A stretch of DNA of 64,000 nucleotides from the NCBI RefSeq assembly GCF_024198255.1, contig NZ_JAJVKW010000002.1:1-64000 (forward strand). The letters are read 5' to 3'. The stretch comes from Myxococcus guangdongensis (GTDB lineage: Bacteria; Myxococcota; Myxococcia; Myxococcales; Myxococcaceae). The translations under genes and the position numbers were made by a program. Below, in pieces: positions 23,467 through 32,652 of this stretch; position 1 is the first letter of the stretch; every line of letters begins with the position of its first letter. Below the pieces are notes generated by a model, which was not told the origin of the DNA, did no database searches, and saw only the letters and a program-made list of their open reading frames with translations.

Positions 23467-26400
23467 GTGTCCTGCTTCGACGAGAAGACCGCGCAAGCAT
23501 TGGTCAGCGGTGTGCTCTCCGTCGTGGAGGCACAACGCCTGCGGCGTCATGCGGAGGGATGCCGTGCGTGCGCGGCGCTCCTGGCCAGGCTGACGCCGCC
23601 CGGCAGCGCGGCACACCGCGTCACGCCGCCGCAAGAGGAGGCCACGGAGCTGGCCCTTCCGCATGCCGCGTTGAAGGGAATGGTGGGGGATTTCGACCCA
23701 CCCACGGAGCCACTGCGCGCCGCGCGGAAGGGAAGCACGGTTTCGGAGGTGAGGAGTTTGAGCGCTCCCTCCGAGGAGTCCGCGCCGGACGCGGGGACGC
23801 TGATTTCGCCGGTGCCCCGGCGCCTGGAGGGCCCGAAGACGCTGCTGGAGCTTCCGGTGGTCGCGGAGGCGGGGCGCCAGACAGCACTGCAGCCAAAGGC
23901 ACCCGCGAACCCTGGGCCGCCACCCGCCAATCCATCACGGCCACTGGGCGGTGAAGACCCTCCCGCTCCTCCGCCGCCGTCGCGGCCCCTGGTCGGTGCA
24001 AGCAGCGCTGTGCCCCCGCCCTCATCGCGGCCACTGGTTGGAACGAGCATCTCCGTTCCCCCGCCCCGGCCTCCCGTCGGCGAAGGCACCCAGGTCGCTC
24101 CTCCACCCCGGCCTCCTGTCGGCGAAAGCATGCAGGTCGCGCCTCCGCCCCGGCCTCCCGTCGGTGAAGGCACACAGGTCGCTCCTCCACCCCGGCCTCC
24201 CGTCGGCGAAGGCACGCAGGTCGCGCCTCCGCCCCGGCCTCCCGTCGGCGAAGGCACACAGGTCGCTCCTCCGCCCCGCCCTCCTGTCGGCGCGGGCACG
24301 CAGGTCGCGCCGCCCCCCGGCAACAGCCAGCGCGTGTTCCGCTCATCGACGGAGCCACCGTCCATCGAGGCGCCCTCGCGGACACTCGTTGGCCGCTATC
24401 ACATCCTCGACAAGCTGGGCTCGGGCGGCATGGGCGTCGTCTACAACGCCTACGACCCGGACCTGCACCGCCGCGTCGCCATCAAGCTGCTGCACCCGAG
24501 CGCCAACACCGTGGTCCGCGCCGACGGGGCCGCGCGCCTGCTGCGAGAGGCCCAGGCCATGGCCCGCCTCTCCCACCCCAACGTCGTCTCCGTCTACGAC
24601 GCGGGCACCTTCGCCGGACGCGTCTTCATCGCCATGGAGCTGGTCGACGGCGTGTCCCTGCGCCACTGGCTGCGCGCCACGGACCACTCCTGGCGCGACG
24701 TCCTCGACCTCTTCCGACAAGCCGGCAAGGGGCTCGCCGCCGCGCACGCCGCGGGGCTCGTCCACCGTGACTTCAAGCCCGCCAACGTGCTCGTCAGCCG
24801 CGACGGCCGCGCCCAGGTGACGGACTTCGGACTGGCCCGCAACAGCGCGGACCAGGACGCCGCCGAGGAAGGGCGCCCCACCACTCCCTCCCAACTCGCC
24901 CTCCGACGCGAAGACCTCCTCGAGTCCCCCCTCACGGAAGCGGGCCTCGTCATGGGCACGCCCGCGTACATGCCGCCCGAGCAACACGAGGACGGACGCA
25001 CCGACGCGCGCGGAGACCAGTTCAGCTTCTGCGCCTCGCTCTACGAGGCCCTCTACGGACAGCTCCCTTTCGAAGGCAAGAGCGCCAGCGTCTACCTGCG
25101 CGAGTCCCTCGCCGGCAACGTGCGCCCGCCTCCACGCGGCAGCCGCGTCCCCGCGTGGTTGCTGCGCGCCCTCAGCCGGGGACTCGCGCCAACCCCCGAG
25201 GCCCGCTATCCCTCCATGGAGGCCTTGCTCACGGAGCTGGGCAAGGACCCGTCCGTCCGCTGGCGACGCCGCGGCATCATGGCCGCCGGAGTGCTCGTGC
25301 TCTACGGCGTCATCGGCAGCGCATGGTGGGTGGGCAATCGCCGTCACACCCCGTGTCTCGACGCCGGAGCGCGGCTGACGGGCATCTGGGATGCCTCGCG
25401 CAAGGACGCGGTGAGCAAGGCCTTCTCCGCCACCCACAAACCCCAGGCCCCCGAGCTGCTGTCCCGCGTGACGCAGAGCCTGGACGCCTTCGCCCACGAT
25501 TGGACTCGCATGCACCTGGAGGCCTGCGAGGCCACGCGCGTGCACGGCCACCAGTCCGACGCGGTGCTGTCCTTGCGCATGGCCTGCCTGGAGCGCCGAC
25601 GCTCGACGCTCGGCGCCGTGGTGGGCGTGCTCGCGCAGACCGACGAAGCCTCCTTCGCCACCGCGCTGGACGCCGCTCAACGGCTGCCCTCCATCGACGA
25701 CTGCGCGAACGTGGACGCGCTTCGTCTGGGCCTCCCGGAGTCGAGCGAGCAACGCCAACGCGTGGAGAGCCTCCGCGCCGGCCTGGACCGCACCACCGCG
25801 CTGGTGGACGCGGGCCGCTACGAGCAGGCCAACACGGAGCTCCAGGCGCTGCTCGCCCTGGCCCGCGCGCTCGGCTACCGCCCCGTGCTCGCGGAGACCC
25901 TGGAGCTCGAAGGCCGTCTGGCCCAGGTGCTCGGAGACGAGCCCCGCGCGCAGAAGGCGCTGCGGGAGGCCCTGCTCCTCGCGCAGGCCACTCGACATGA
26001 CGAGGTCGCCGCGCGCGCCGCTGCCCGCTGGGTCACCACCCTCTCGCGCTCTCCCGAGCTCGAGGAGTGGGGCATCGCCCAGGCCCGAGCCAGCATCGAG
26101 CGCGCGGGCGGCGCCCCGGAGCTGGAGGCCCTGCTCCACACGAGCCTCGCGCGCAACGCGTTCCTCCGCGGCCAGTACGCCGAGGCCGCGGAGGCCTTCG
26201 GCCGCTCGGCCGCCCTGCGCGAACAGGTGCACGGCCCCGAGCACCTGCTCACCCTCGAGTCCCTGCGCAATCAAGCCGCCTCCCTCTCCCGCACCGACGA
26301 CACGGAGCGCACCGCGAAGCTGCTCCACCGCGTGCTCGACCTCACCCAGGTCGTGATGGGGCCCGACCATCCGCAGACGGCCCTGGCCGCCAACGCCGTC

Positions 26401-27048
26401 GGCTACCACCTGACGCTCCGCCGCCGCTTCGACGAGGCCCTGCCCTACCTGCGCCAGGCCATCGCCCTGGAGGAGCGCGCCATGGGACCCGACAGCGCGA
26501 CGCTCAGCTATCCCCTCAACAATCTTGCCACCGCATTGGAATCACTCGGGCGCTTCCCGGAGGCCCGTCCGCTGCGGGAGCGTGCCCTCGCCTTGGACTT
26601 GAAGACCCACGGCGCCTCGCATCCGGAGACCGCTTCCGATTGGGCCCTCCTGGCCCAGCTCGCCCTGAGCGAGGGGCGTACGCGCGATGCGGTGGAGCTG
26701 GCCCGCAGCAGCGTGAACGCCTACGAGGCCTTCCAGAAGGAACACCCCGACCAGGCCGCGCCGCTGACCACGCTCGGCCTCGCGCAGCTCGCGTTGGGAC
26801 GCGCCCGCGAGGCCCGCGCCACGCTGGAGCGCGCCCTCTCCCTGCGGGCCACCACCCCGGGCCTCGCAGAGGACCTCGCCGCCACCCGCTTCGCCCTCGC
26901 CCGGGCGCTCGGCGCCACCGAGTCCTCCCGCGCGCGCTCGCTCGCCCAGCAGGCCCTGGGCTTCTACGAGGCCGCGCCGGACCTCTGGACCCCCGAGGCC
27001 CGCCGCGTCCGGGACTGGATGAGCACCGGCCCCGTGTCACGCCCCTGA
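23467..27048 (+). CDS. Membrane Ser/Thr kinase with zinc-finger-like head and TPR sensor
   Basis: About 1193 residues from the GTG at 23467; an ATG at 23380 is also in frame but gives no conserved residues. The head CFDEKTAQALVSGVLS with HAEGCRACAALL is the Cys-rich element common at the start of myxobacterial kinases. A proline-rich linker of six 14-residue repeats follows. The kinase domain (about 309-580) has GSGGMGVVY, the ATP-binding Lys in VAIKLL (340), HRDFKPAN (433-440) and DFG (453-455), so it should be active. One membrane helix (MAAGVLVLYGVIGSAWW, about 604) leads to a long extracytoplasmic or periplasmic TPR region. It may sense protein partners. No cognate substrate is visible. 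Confidence 0.88.
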   Translation: MSCFDEKTAQALVSGVLSVVEAQRLRRHAEGCRACAALLARLTPPGSAAHRVTPPQEEATELALPHAALKGMVGDFDPPTEPLRAARKGSTVSEVRSLSAPSEESAPDAGTLISPVPRRLEGPKTLLELPVVAEAGRQTALQPKAPANPGPPPANPSRPLGGEDPPAPPPPSRPLVGASSAVPPPSSRPLVGTSISVPPPRPPVGEGTQVAPPPRPPVGESMQVAPPPRPPVGEGTQVAPPPRPPVGEGTQVAPPPRPPVGEGTQVAPPPRPPVGAGTQVAPPPGNSQRVFRSSTEPPSIEAPSRTLVGRYHILDKLGSGGMGVVYNAYDPDLHRRVAIKLLHPSANTVVRADGAARLLREAQAMARLSHPNVVSVYDAGTFAGRVFIAMELVDGVSLRHWLRATDHSWRDVLDLFRQAGKGLAAAHAAGLVHRDFKPANVLVSRDGRAQVTDFGLARNSADQDAAEEGRPTTPSQLALRREDLLESPLTEAGLVMGTPAYMPPEQHEDGRTDARGDQFSFCASLYEALYGQLPFEGKSASVYLRESLAGNVRPPPRGSRVPAWLLRALSRGLAPTPEARYPSMEALLTELGKDPSVRWRRRGIMAAGVLVLYGVIGSAWWVGNRRHTPCLDAGARLTGIWDASRKDAVSKAFSATHKPQAPELLSRVTQSLDAFAHDWTRMHLEACEATRVHGHQSDAVLSLRMACLERRRSTLGAVVGVLAQTDEASFATALDAAQRLPSIDDCANVDALRLGLPESSEQRQRVESLRAGLDRTTALVDAGRYEQANTELQALLALARALGYRPVLAETLELEGRLAQVLGDEPRAQKALREALLLAQATRHDEVAARAAARWVTTLSRSPELEEWGIAQARASIERAGGAPELEALLHTSLARNAFLRGQYAEAAEAFGRSAALREQVHGPEHLLTLESLRNQAASLSRTDDTERTAKLLHRVLDLTQVVMGPDHPQTALAANAVGYHLTLRRRFDEALPYLRQAIALEERAMGPDSATLSYPLNNLATALESLGRFPEARPLRERALALDLKTHGASHPETASDWALLAQLALSEGRTRDAVELARSSVNAYEAFQKEHPDQAAPLTTLGLAQLALGRAREARATLERALSLRATTPGLAEDLAATRFALARALGATESSRARSLAQQALGFYEAAPDLWTPEARRVRDWMSTGPVSRP
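24058..24309 (+). repeat. Six 42-bp tandem repeats inside the kinase gene
   Basis: Each unit encodes PPPRPPVGEGTQVA with small changes (ESM, GAG). Unit length 42 bp keeps the frame, so the copy number can vary without breaking the kinase. It is a flexible tether. Confidence 0.8.
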
Positions 27049-27155
27049 AAAGCCAACACTCGAAAACCCATCTCAAGCACCTTCGCGCGGGCCTCGCCCG
27101 ATACTCCCCATGCAAGCCTTTTCACCCAGGCACCGCACGCGATGGGGGTTGCGTC

Positions 27156-27530
27156 ATGAGCATCGACAAGCCGTCGAAGTCCGCCGCCAGGATGGGTCCT
27201 CGCCTGGCCACCTCGAGGTCCACCGCGCCGGCGCGCCCCGAGTCGCCCCGTCCCCCGTCTGGAAAGACGGATGGCTCCCATCCCCGCCGCGACAAGTTCG
27301 AAGGGCTCAGGCAGGAGGGCGCGGGGCTCCCCATCCGCCTGTCGGGCCAGGGGCCTCGGAAGCCACCCAAGGGGCTTCCACTCAGGCCCTGGATGCCTCG
27401 CACGAACCTGGAGCCCTGGAACGGCACCCGCCAGAAGCCCTGGGTGCACTCCCCGGACATCTTCGGCACCAGCGCCTCCACCCGGTCCGCGTCGCCCTGC
27501 GGCTGCGGCCTGCCCGTCCGCCTCTCCTAG
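27156..27530 (+). CDS. Small basic Pro-rich protein, 124 aa, uncertain
   Basis: ATG at 27156 follows a G-rich site. The translation is rich in Pro, Arg, Ser and Gly, without a signal peptide. The short motif GLPIRLSG recurs at the end as GCGLPVRLS, just after SPCGC. It lies between the kinase and rnj, both on the plus strand. It could be a ribosomally made peptide precursor, a kinase substrate, or no gene at all. Composition alone cannot decide. Confidence 0.4.
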   Translation: MSIDKPSKSAARMGPRLATSRSTAPARPESPRPPSGKTDGSHPRRDKFEGLRQEGAGLPIRLSGQGPRKPPKGLPLRPWMPRTNLEPWNGTRQKPWVHSPDIFGTSASTRSASPCGCGLPVRLS

Positions 27531-27636
27531 CCCTCCCACCGTCCAGGTTCGCGGGTGGGGTCCGCCAAGCCCCTCCGGCACGTCCCGGCGAAACTTTCCA
27601 CCGCGCGAGACGGGGTGAGTCCTTAGACTCCCCCAA

Positions 27637-29277
27637 ATGCTTCAAGTCATTCCCCTGGGCGGCCTGGGAGAAATCGGCCTCAACTCCCTGGTCATCGCCT
27701 GCAACGGGGAGATGCTGCTCATCGACGCGGGCCTGATGTTCCCCTCCGAGGGGATGCCCGGCGTCGACATCATCATCCCGGACTTCACCCACCTGAAGCA
27801 GAACGCCGCCTGCCTCAAGGGCGTGGTGCTCACGCACGGCCACGAAGACCACCTGGGCGCGCTCCCCTACCTGCTGGGCGAAGTGAATGTGCCCGTCTAT
27901 GGCACGCGCTTCACGCTGGCCATGGCGCGCCACCGGCTGGACGAGCTGGGCGTGGAGGCGGACCTGCGCGAAATCGAGCCGCGCGAGCCCTTCGACGTCG
28001 GCACCATGTTCAAGGTGGAGGCCAGCCGCGTCACGCACACCGTGCCGGACGCGGTGGGCTTCATCATCCGCACGCCCGAAGGCACCTTCATCCACACCGG
28101 CGACTTCAAGCTGGACCCCGACCCCATCGACGGGCTGCGCACGGACCTGGAGCGCTGGGGCGAGGCCGGCGAGGAGGGCGTACTGTGCCTGCTGTCGGAC
28201 TCCACCAACTCCGAGCTGACGGAGGAGACCGGCAGCGAGCGCGTGGTGGAGCAGACCTTCGAGCGCCTGTTCCAGGGCGCCACCGGCCGCATCGTCGTGG
28301 CCCTGTTCTCCTCCAACCTGCACCGCGTGCGGCACCTCCTGGCGCTCGCCGAGAGGCTGGGGCGCAAGGTGGCCCTGCAGGGCCGCAGCATGCAGCGCAA
28401 CGTGGAGATGGCGCGGCAGCTGGGCTACCTGGACGTGCCCGACTCGCTCTTCGTCCACCTGGACACGGTGCCGCTCTTGCCCGCGCAGCGCGTGCTCGTG
28501 CTCACCACCGGCGCGCAGGGAGAGCCTCGCGCGGGCCTGTCGCAGCTCGCCTCCGGTGATGGACCGCTGAAGGTGGGCCCTGGAGATCTGGTGGTCCTCA
28601 GCTCCCGCCCCATCCCCGGCAATGAGCGCGGCGTGGGGGCGTTGATCGACCAGCTGCACTGGCGGGGCGCGAAGGTCGTGTACGCCCAGGTGGAACCCGG
28701 CGTCCATGTGTCCGGCCACGCCAGCCGTCCCCAACAGCAGCGCGTGCTGGAGCTGGTGCGCCCGCGCCACTTCATCCCCGTCCACGGCGAGGGGCGCCAC
28801 CTGCACCGACACCTGGCCACCGCCCGCGAGGCTGGCCTGGAGCCCGCGCAGTGCCTCTTGACCCAGGACGGCGACGTCGTGAGCTTCGAGGACGGCCTGG
28901 GCCGGTTCACCGGGAGCGTGCCCTCCGGGCGCATCTTCAAGGACCGCTTCGGGGGTGGCATGGTGACGCCGGACACACTCCACGAGCGGGTCCGCCTGTC
29001 GGAGACGGGACTGGTGGCCGCCGTCGTGGTGCTGCAGCGGGGCACGCAGCAACTGGTGGGAGGCCCCCAGCTGTCGGGCCAGGGCCTGTCGCTGGATGAA
29101 CAGGTGCTGCTGCCCCGGGTGGCCCAGGATGCCCGGGCGCTCTTCGAGGAGCTGTCCGTCCAGCTGCGGGGCGACGACGCCCTGGTGCGAGAGGAACTCA
29201 CCCGGGTGGTGCGCCGTGCGTTCCGGCTGTACAGCTCCAAGCGCCCCCTGGTGGTGCCCATGGTCGTCAGGGTGTAG
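27637..29277 (+). CDS. rnj: Ribonuclease J
   Basis: 546 residues, the usual length. Metallo-beta-lactamase core with THGHEDHLG (66-74) as the zinc motif, HTGDFKLDPDPIDG and LLSDSTN downstream, and the beta-CASP part (VALFSSNLHRVRHLL, LTTGAQGEPRAGLSQ, SSRPIPGNE, HVSGHAS, FIPVHGEGRH). A C-terminal domain follows. The enzyme degrades and matures RNA in the cytoplasm by endonucleolytic and 5'-3' exonucleolytic cuts. It lies 24 bp before the yajQ gene in a same-strand group with RimO. A TTAGACT string just before the start may be part of its promoter. Confidence 0.95.
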   Translation: MLQVIPLGGLGEIGLNSLVIACNGEMLLIDAGLMFPSEGMPGVDIIIPDFTHLKQNAACLKGVVLTHGHEDHLGALPYLLGEVNVPVYGTRFTLAMARHRLDELGVEADLREIEPREPFDVGTMFKVEASRVTHTVPDAVGFIIRTPEGTFIHTGDFKLDPDPIDGLRTDLERWGEAGEEGVLCLLSDSTNSELTEETGSERVVEQTFERLFQGATGRIVVALFSSNLHRVRHLLALAERLGRKVALQGRSMQRNVEMARQLGYLDVPDSLFVHLDTVPLLPAQRVLVLTTGAQGEPRAGLSQLASGDGPLKVGPGDLVVLSSRPIPGNERGVGALIDQLHWRGAKVVYAQVEPGVHVSGHASRPQQQRVLELVRPRHFIPVHGEGRHLHRHLATAREAGLEPAQCLLTQDGDVVSFEDGLGRFTGSVPSGRIFKDRFGGGMVTPDTLHERVRLSETGLVAAVVVLQRGTQQLVGGPQLSGQGLSLDEQVLLPRVAQDARALFEELSVQLRGDDALVREELTRVVRRAFRLYSSKRPLVVPMVVRV

Positions 29278-29301
29278 GTGTGTTAAGCGCCGCTGTTGCC
29301 C

Positions 29302-29799
29302 ATGCCCTCGTTCGACGTCGTCTCGAAAATCGACATCGCCGAGCTCGACAACGCGGTCAACCAGACCAAGAAGGAGCTCAGCACCCGCTATGACTTCCAG
29401 GGTGCGCAGGCGGACGTAGTCATCGCCCCGGACAACACGGCCATCACGGTGAAGGCCAACAGCGAGGACCACGTCAAGGCCGCCAAGGTCGTCCTGCTGG
29501 CGAAGCTGGCCAAGCGCAACATCAGCTTGAATGCGCTCGACTACGGCGACATCGAGAAGACGGGCCTGCACAACGTGAAGCAGGTCATCAAGCTCCAGCA
29601 GGGCATCCCGGTGGAGAAGTCCAAGGAGCTGGTGAAGCTCCTCAAGGATTCGAAGATGAAGGTGCAGGGCTCCATCCAAGCCGACCAGCTGCGAGTCACC
29701 GGGAAGAACCGGGACGACCTCCAGGCCGCCATCGCCCTGTTCCGCAAGGAGCAGGACCGAATGAAGCTGGACATGCAGTTCACCAACTTCCGCGATTGA
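29302..29799 (+). CDS. yajQ: YajQ family nucleotide-binding protein
   Basis: 165 residues, the family length. Start MPSFDVVSKIDIAELDNAVN is diagnostic, as are ISLNALDYGDIEKTG and LRVTGKNRDDLQAAIALF. The fold is a pair of ferredoxin-like domains. Family members bind nucleotides, tRNA or, in Xanthomonas, cyclic di-GMP and act as regulators. Between rnj and a small periplasmic protein gene, which starts 8 bp after its stop. The annotated function should be kept general. Confidence 0.93.
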   Translation: MPSFDVVSKIDIAELDNAVNQTKKELSTRYDFQGAQADVVIAPDNTAITVKANSEDHVKAAKVVLLAKLAKRNISLNALDYGDIEKTGLHNVKQVIKLQQGIPVEKSKELVKLLKDSKMKVQGSIQADQLRVTGKNRDDLQAAIALFRKEQDRMKLDMQFTNFRD

Positions 29800-29807
29800 T
29801 AGAAGCC

Positions 29808-30923
29808 ATGCGAGTCGCTGCCCTGTCCCTCTGCTGTCTGCTCTGTGTCCCGGCCGTTGCCTCCGCGCAGGACGAAGCCCTCCCCCCGCCCCGGCCGTCC
29901 AAGCTGGTGCCCTCCATGCCCAAGCCGCCGAAGCTGCAGGGCGGCCTGAAGGGCTTCGCCTCGCCGCTGACGCTCAAGTCCACGGACGTGGCGGGCTCCA
30001 GCGCGTCGTTCACCGCCAAGGTGGGCTTCCGCAAGGACACGCTCTACGTGGGCGTGGACGCCAAGGACGACCAGCTGCTCGCGGGTGACACCGTCACGCT
30101 GTCCATCTACTTCCCGGACACGGGCCCTCTGACGACGGGCTACACGTGGCGCTTCGGCTTCGACGGCAAGCGGGCCTCGGGCACGACCAGCGGCACGCCG
30201 GAGTTCGCCCAGCAGAAGGTGAACGGGGCGGTGGAGCGCCGAGGCACCACGCTGTCGCTGGTGGCGGCGGTGCCGGTGCGCGCGCTGCCGCGCTTCCCCG
30301 CCATCGACCCGATGGTGATGGACGTGTGCATCACCTACGAGGACCAGGACGGCGAGGGCAAGGGCGTGCCGGTCTCCAACTGCCAGAGCGGCACCATGGT
30401 GGGCGAGGCGCTACGGCTGCCGGACGAGCCGCGCAAGGCGCTCAAGCTCAAGCCGCCCGAGAGCGTGACGGCGCTGGAGCCCGCGGCCACCGGCTGGCTG
30501 GGGTGGGACCTGCTCAGCTACCCGGCCTGGGCGCAGGGGGACGAGGAGCTGTCCCCCGAGTCGCTGCGCGAGCTGGTGGTGGGCAAGCCCGTGGACCCCA
30601 AGTCGGTGAACGTGAATGTCCCCGAGTCCCTCAGCCTGACAGGCGAGCTGTCCTTCGTGACGGTGCTCTCGGGGAAGAATCCATACGCCGTCGCGGGTCA
30701 ATGCGACGCCGAGACGGAGCTGCGGATGGGGCTCTACCTCGTGACGGGGAAGACGGCCCGACGGGTGCTCGAGTGGCCGGCCGCCACCTGCGCGCTGGGG
30801 CGTGCGTCCTCGGTGGAGCTGGACGAAGAGGACGGGCTGACCATCCGTTACTCGAACGGCGCGATGATGAACTTCGTTTGGAGTGGGGACCACTTCACGC
30901 GAACCGAACTGGGAAGCAGGTAG
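29808..30923 (+). CDS. Periplasmic protein with sugar-binding-like domain, unknown
   Basis: 371 residues with a Sec signal (MRVAALSLCCLLCVPAVASA). Residues about 30-200 look like a beta sandwich of the CBM9/DOMON kind (DTLYVGVDAKDDQLLAGDTV, LSIYFPDTGPL). The second half (SYPAWAQGDEELSPESLREL to MMNFVWSGDHF) is not recognised. Translation is probably coupled to yajQ (8-bp gap) and to rimO (6 bp after the stop), so it is likely a conserved myxobacterial envelope protein. Role unknown. Confidence 0.75.
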   Translation: MRVAALSLCCLLCVPAVASAQDEALPPPRPSKLVPSMPKPPKLQGGLKGFASPLTLKSTDVAGSSASFTAKVGFRKDTLYVGVDAKDDQLLAGDTVTLSIYFPDTGPLTTGYTWRFGFDGKRASGTTSGTPEFAQQKVNGAVERRGTTLSLVAAVPVRALPRFPAIDPMVMDVCITYEDQDGEGKGVPVSNCQSGTMVGEALRLPDEPRKALKLKPPESVTALEPAATGWLGWDLLSYPAWAQGDEELSPESLRELVVGKPVDPKSVNVNVPESLSLTGELSFVTVLSGKNPYAVAGQCDAETELRMGLYLVTGKTARRVLEWPAATCALGRASSVELDEEDGLTIRYSNGAMMNFVWSGDHFTRTELGSR

Positions 30924-30929
30924 ACCGCA

Positions 30930-32354
30930 GTGGAAACCACCAAGAGCCTGTACATGATGACCCTCGGCTGCCCGAAGAACCGGGTGGACTCCGAGGTGAT
31001 GCTCGGCACGCTGAAGCACCGCGGCTACACGCTGGTCCAGGAGGCCGCGGAGGCACAGGTCATCGTCGTCAACACGTGCGCCTTCATCGGTCCGGCCAAG
31101 CAGGAGTCGGTGGACTCCATCCTGGAGATGGCCGAGCTGAAGAAGTCGGGGAGCTGCAGCACGCTGGTGGTGACGGGCTGTCTGTCCCAGCGCTACGGCG
31201 AGGAGCTGGCGAAGGAGATGCCGGAGGTGGACCACTTCCTGGGCACCAGCGCGTACGCCCAGATTGGCGACCTGCTGGCGGCCGAGGCGTCGCCCCGTCA
31301 GGTGATTCCGGACCCCGACTACATCCACGACTCGGACACGCCGCGCATCAACTCGATGCCGAAGTACACGGCCTACCTCAAGGTGTCCGAGGGCTGTGAC
31401 AACGCCTGCGCGTTCTGCATCATCCCCACGCTGCGCGGCGGGCAGCGCTCCCGGACCATCGACGACATCGTCATCGAGGCGAAGCGGCTGGCGGACAGCG
31501 GCGTGCAGGAGCTGAACCTCGTCGCGCAGGACCTCACCGCGTACGGGCACGACTTGCCGGGCCGCCCGAAGCTGCACGACTTGCTCAAGGCGCTGGTGAA
31601 GGTGGACGTGCGGTGGATCCGCCTGCACTACGCCTACCCGCGCGTGTTCCCGGACGAGCTCATCGACGTGATGGCGGCGGAGCCGAAGATTGCCCGCTAC
31701 CTGGACATGCCGGTGCAGCACGTCAGCGACAAGCTGCTCCTGTCGATGAAGCGTGGCCGCAACTCGGAGTTCCTCAAGGGGCTGCTCACCAAGCTGCGTG
31801 AGCGCGTGCCGGGGCTGGTGATGCGCACGTCGCTCATCGTGGGCCTGCCGGGTGAGACGGAGGAAGACTTCGAGATGCTGAAGGAGTTCGTGAAGACGCA
31901 GCGCTTCGAGCGCCTGGGCGTCTTCCAGTACTCCGACGAGGAGGGCACGGCGGCGTTCGATTTGCCCGACAAGGTGCCGCAGAAGATCATCGAGCGCCGG
32001 TGGCGCGAGGTGATGGCCATCCAGAAGCGCATCAACCGCGAGCAGAACAAGAAGCTCGTGGGCAAGCGGCTGGAGGTCCTGGTGGAGGGCCCGGCGCCGG
32101 AGACGGAGCACCTGCTGGTGGGTCGCCACCAGGGTCAGGCGCCAGAGATCGACGGTCTGGTCTACATCAACGACGGCCTGGCGTATCCGGGTGAGCTCGT
32201 CACCGTGGAGGTGACGGAGGCGCACGACTACGACCTGGTGGCGCGCGTGGTGGAGCGTCCGGACCCGAAGCAGTGTCAGCACGTGGCGCGTGACGCACAC
32301 CCGGCCCCTGTGCCGGTGGTGCCCGCGCCCCGGCCCGTGACGCGGCTGGAGTAG
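30930..32354 (+). CDS. rimO: Ribosomal protein S12 methylthiotransferase RimO
   Basis: 474 residues, GTG start. Radical SAM enzyme with two iron-sulfur clusters. N-terminal ligands are C14 (LGCPKN), C50 (VNTCAF) and C84 (TGCLSQ); the SAM cluster is C156, C160 and C163 (CDNACAFC), followed by [11 protein letters not shown]. The C-terminal TRAM domain (KRLEVLVEG to [11 protein letters not shown]) holds the substrate. It adds a methylthio group to a conserved Asp of S12 in the ribosome. The FCIIP motif and the HDSDTPR region favour RimO over MiaB. Last gene of the rnj group. Confidence 0.94.
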   Translation: METTKSLYMMTLGCPKNRVDSEVMLGTLKHRGYTLVQEAAEAQVIVVNTCAFIGPAKQESVDSILEMAELKKSGSCSTLVVTGCLSQRYGEELAKEMPEVDHFLGTSAYAQIGDLLAAEASPRQVIPDPDYIHDSDTPRINSMPKYTAYLKVSEGCDNACAFCIIPTLRGGQRSRTIDDIVIEAKRLADSGVQELNLVAQDLTAYGHDLPGRPKLHDLLKALVKVDVRWIRLHYAYPRVFPDELIDVMAAEPKIARYLDMPVQHVSDKLLLSMKRGRNSEFLKGLLTKLRERVPGLVMRTSLIVGLPGETEEDFEMLKEFVKTQRFERLGVFQYSDEEGTAAFDLPDKVPQKIIERRWREVMAIQKRINREQNKKLVGKRLEVLVEGPAPETEHLLVGRHQGQAPEIDGLVYINDGLAYPGELVTVEVTEAHDYDLVARVVERPDPKQCQHVARDAHPAPVPVVPAPRPVTRLE

Positions 32355-32406
32355 TCCCGAGGCATCCCGGGCCGCGCGTTTCGCGACGTGGCCCGGGAGT
32401 CTCTGG

Positions 32407-32625
32407 TTGTCTTGCTGGATGCGGTGCCTGGAAGGAGCGTGGCTCCTCGGCATCGCGGCCCTTGGAGCAGCGTGCGGTACTCGCGACGTGGCCCCGAGGC
32501 AGGACGTGGTGACCGGAAGGAGCCTCGCTCTTCCAAATCACCGCATCCCCGCGAGGCCGCCGCAGCCCTTACTCGACCCGTTTCCTCCACACAGGCCAGC
32601 GCCGCGCCCACTCGCGAAAGCATGA
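32407..32625 (+). CDS. Possible small lipoprotein, 68-72 aa
   Basis: A TTG at 32407 (gggag eight bases before) or ATG at 32419 opens a frame with a hydrophobic stretch and lipobox, GAWLLGIAALGAAC, followed by a proline-rich tail (ARPPQPLLDPFPPHRPAP). Short lipoproteins of this kind are common in myxobacteria. No homologue is recalled, and the opposite strand codes for nothing better here. Confidence 0.4.
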   Translation: MSCWMRCLEGAWLLGIAALGAACGTRDVAPRQDVVTGRSLALPNHRIPARPPQPLLDPFPPHRPAPRPLAKA

Positions 32626-32652
32626 CTCCGTGGCAGGTGAGCCGCCGGGCGA

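Noticed and set aside
27382-29679. Very long minus-strand open frame opposite rnj and yajQ
   Set aside because: It is a codon-bias shadow in high-GC DNA; the plus strand encodes two clearly recognised proteins.
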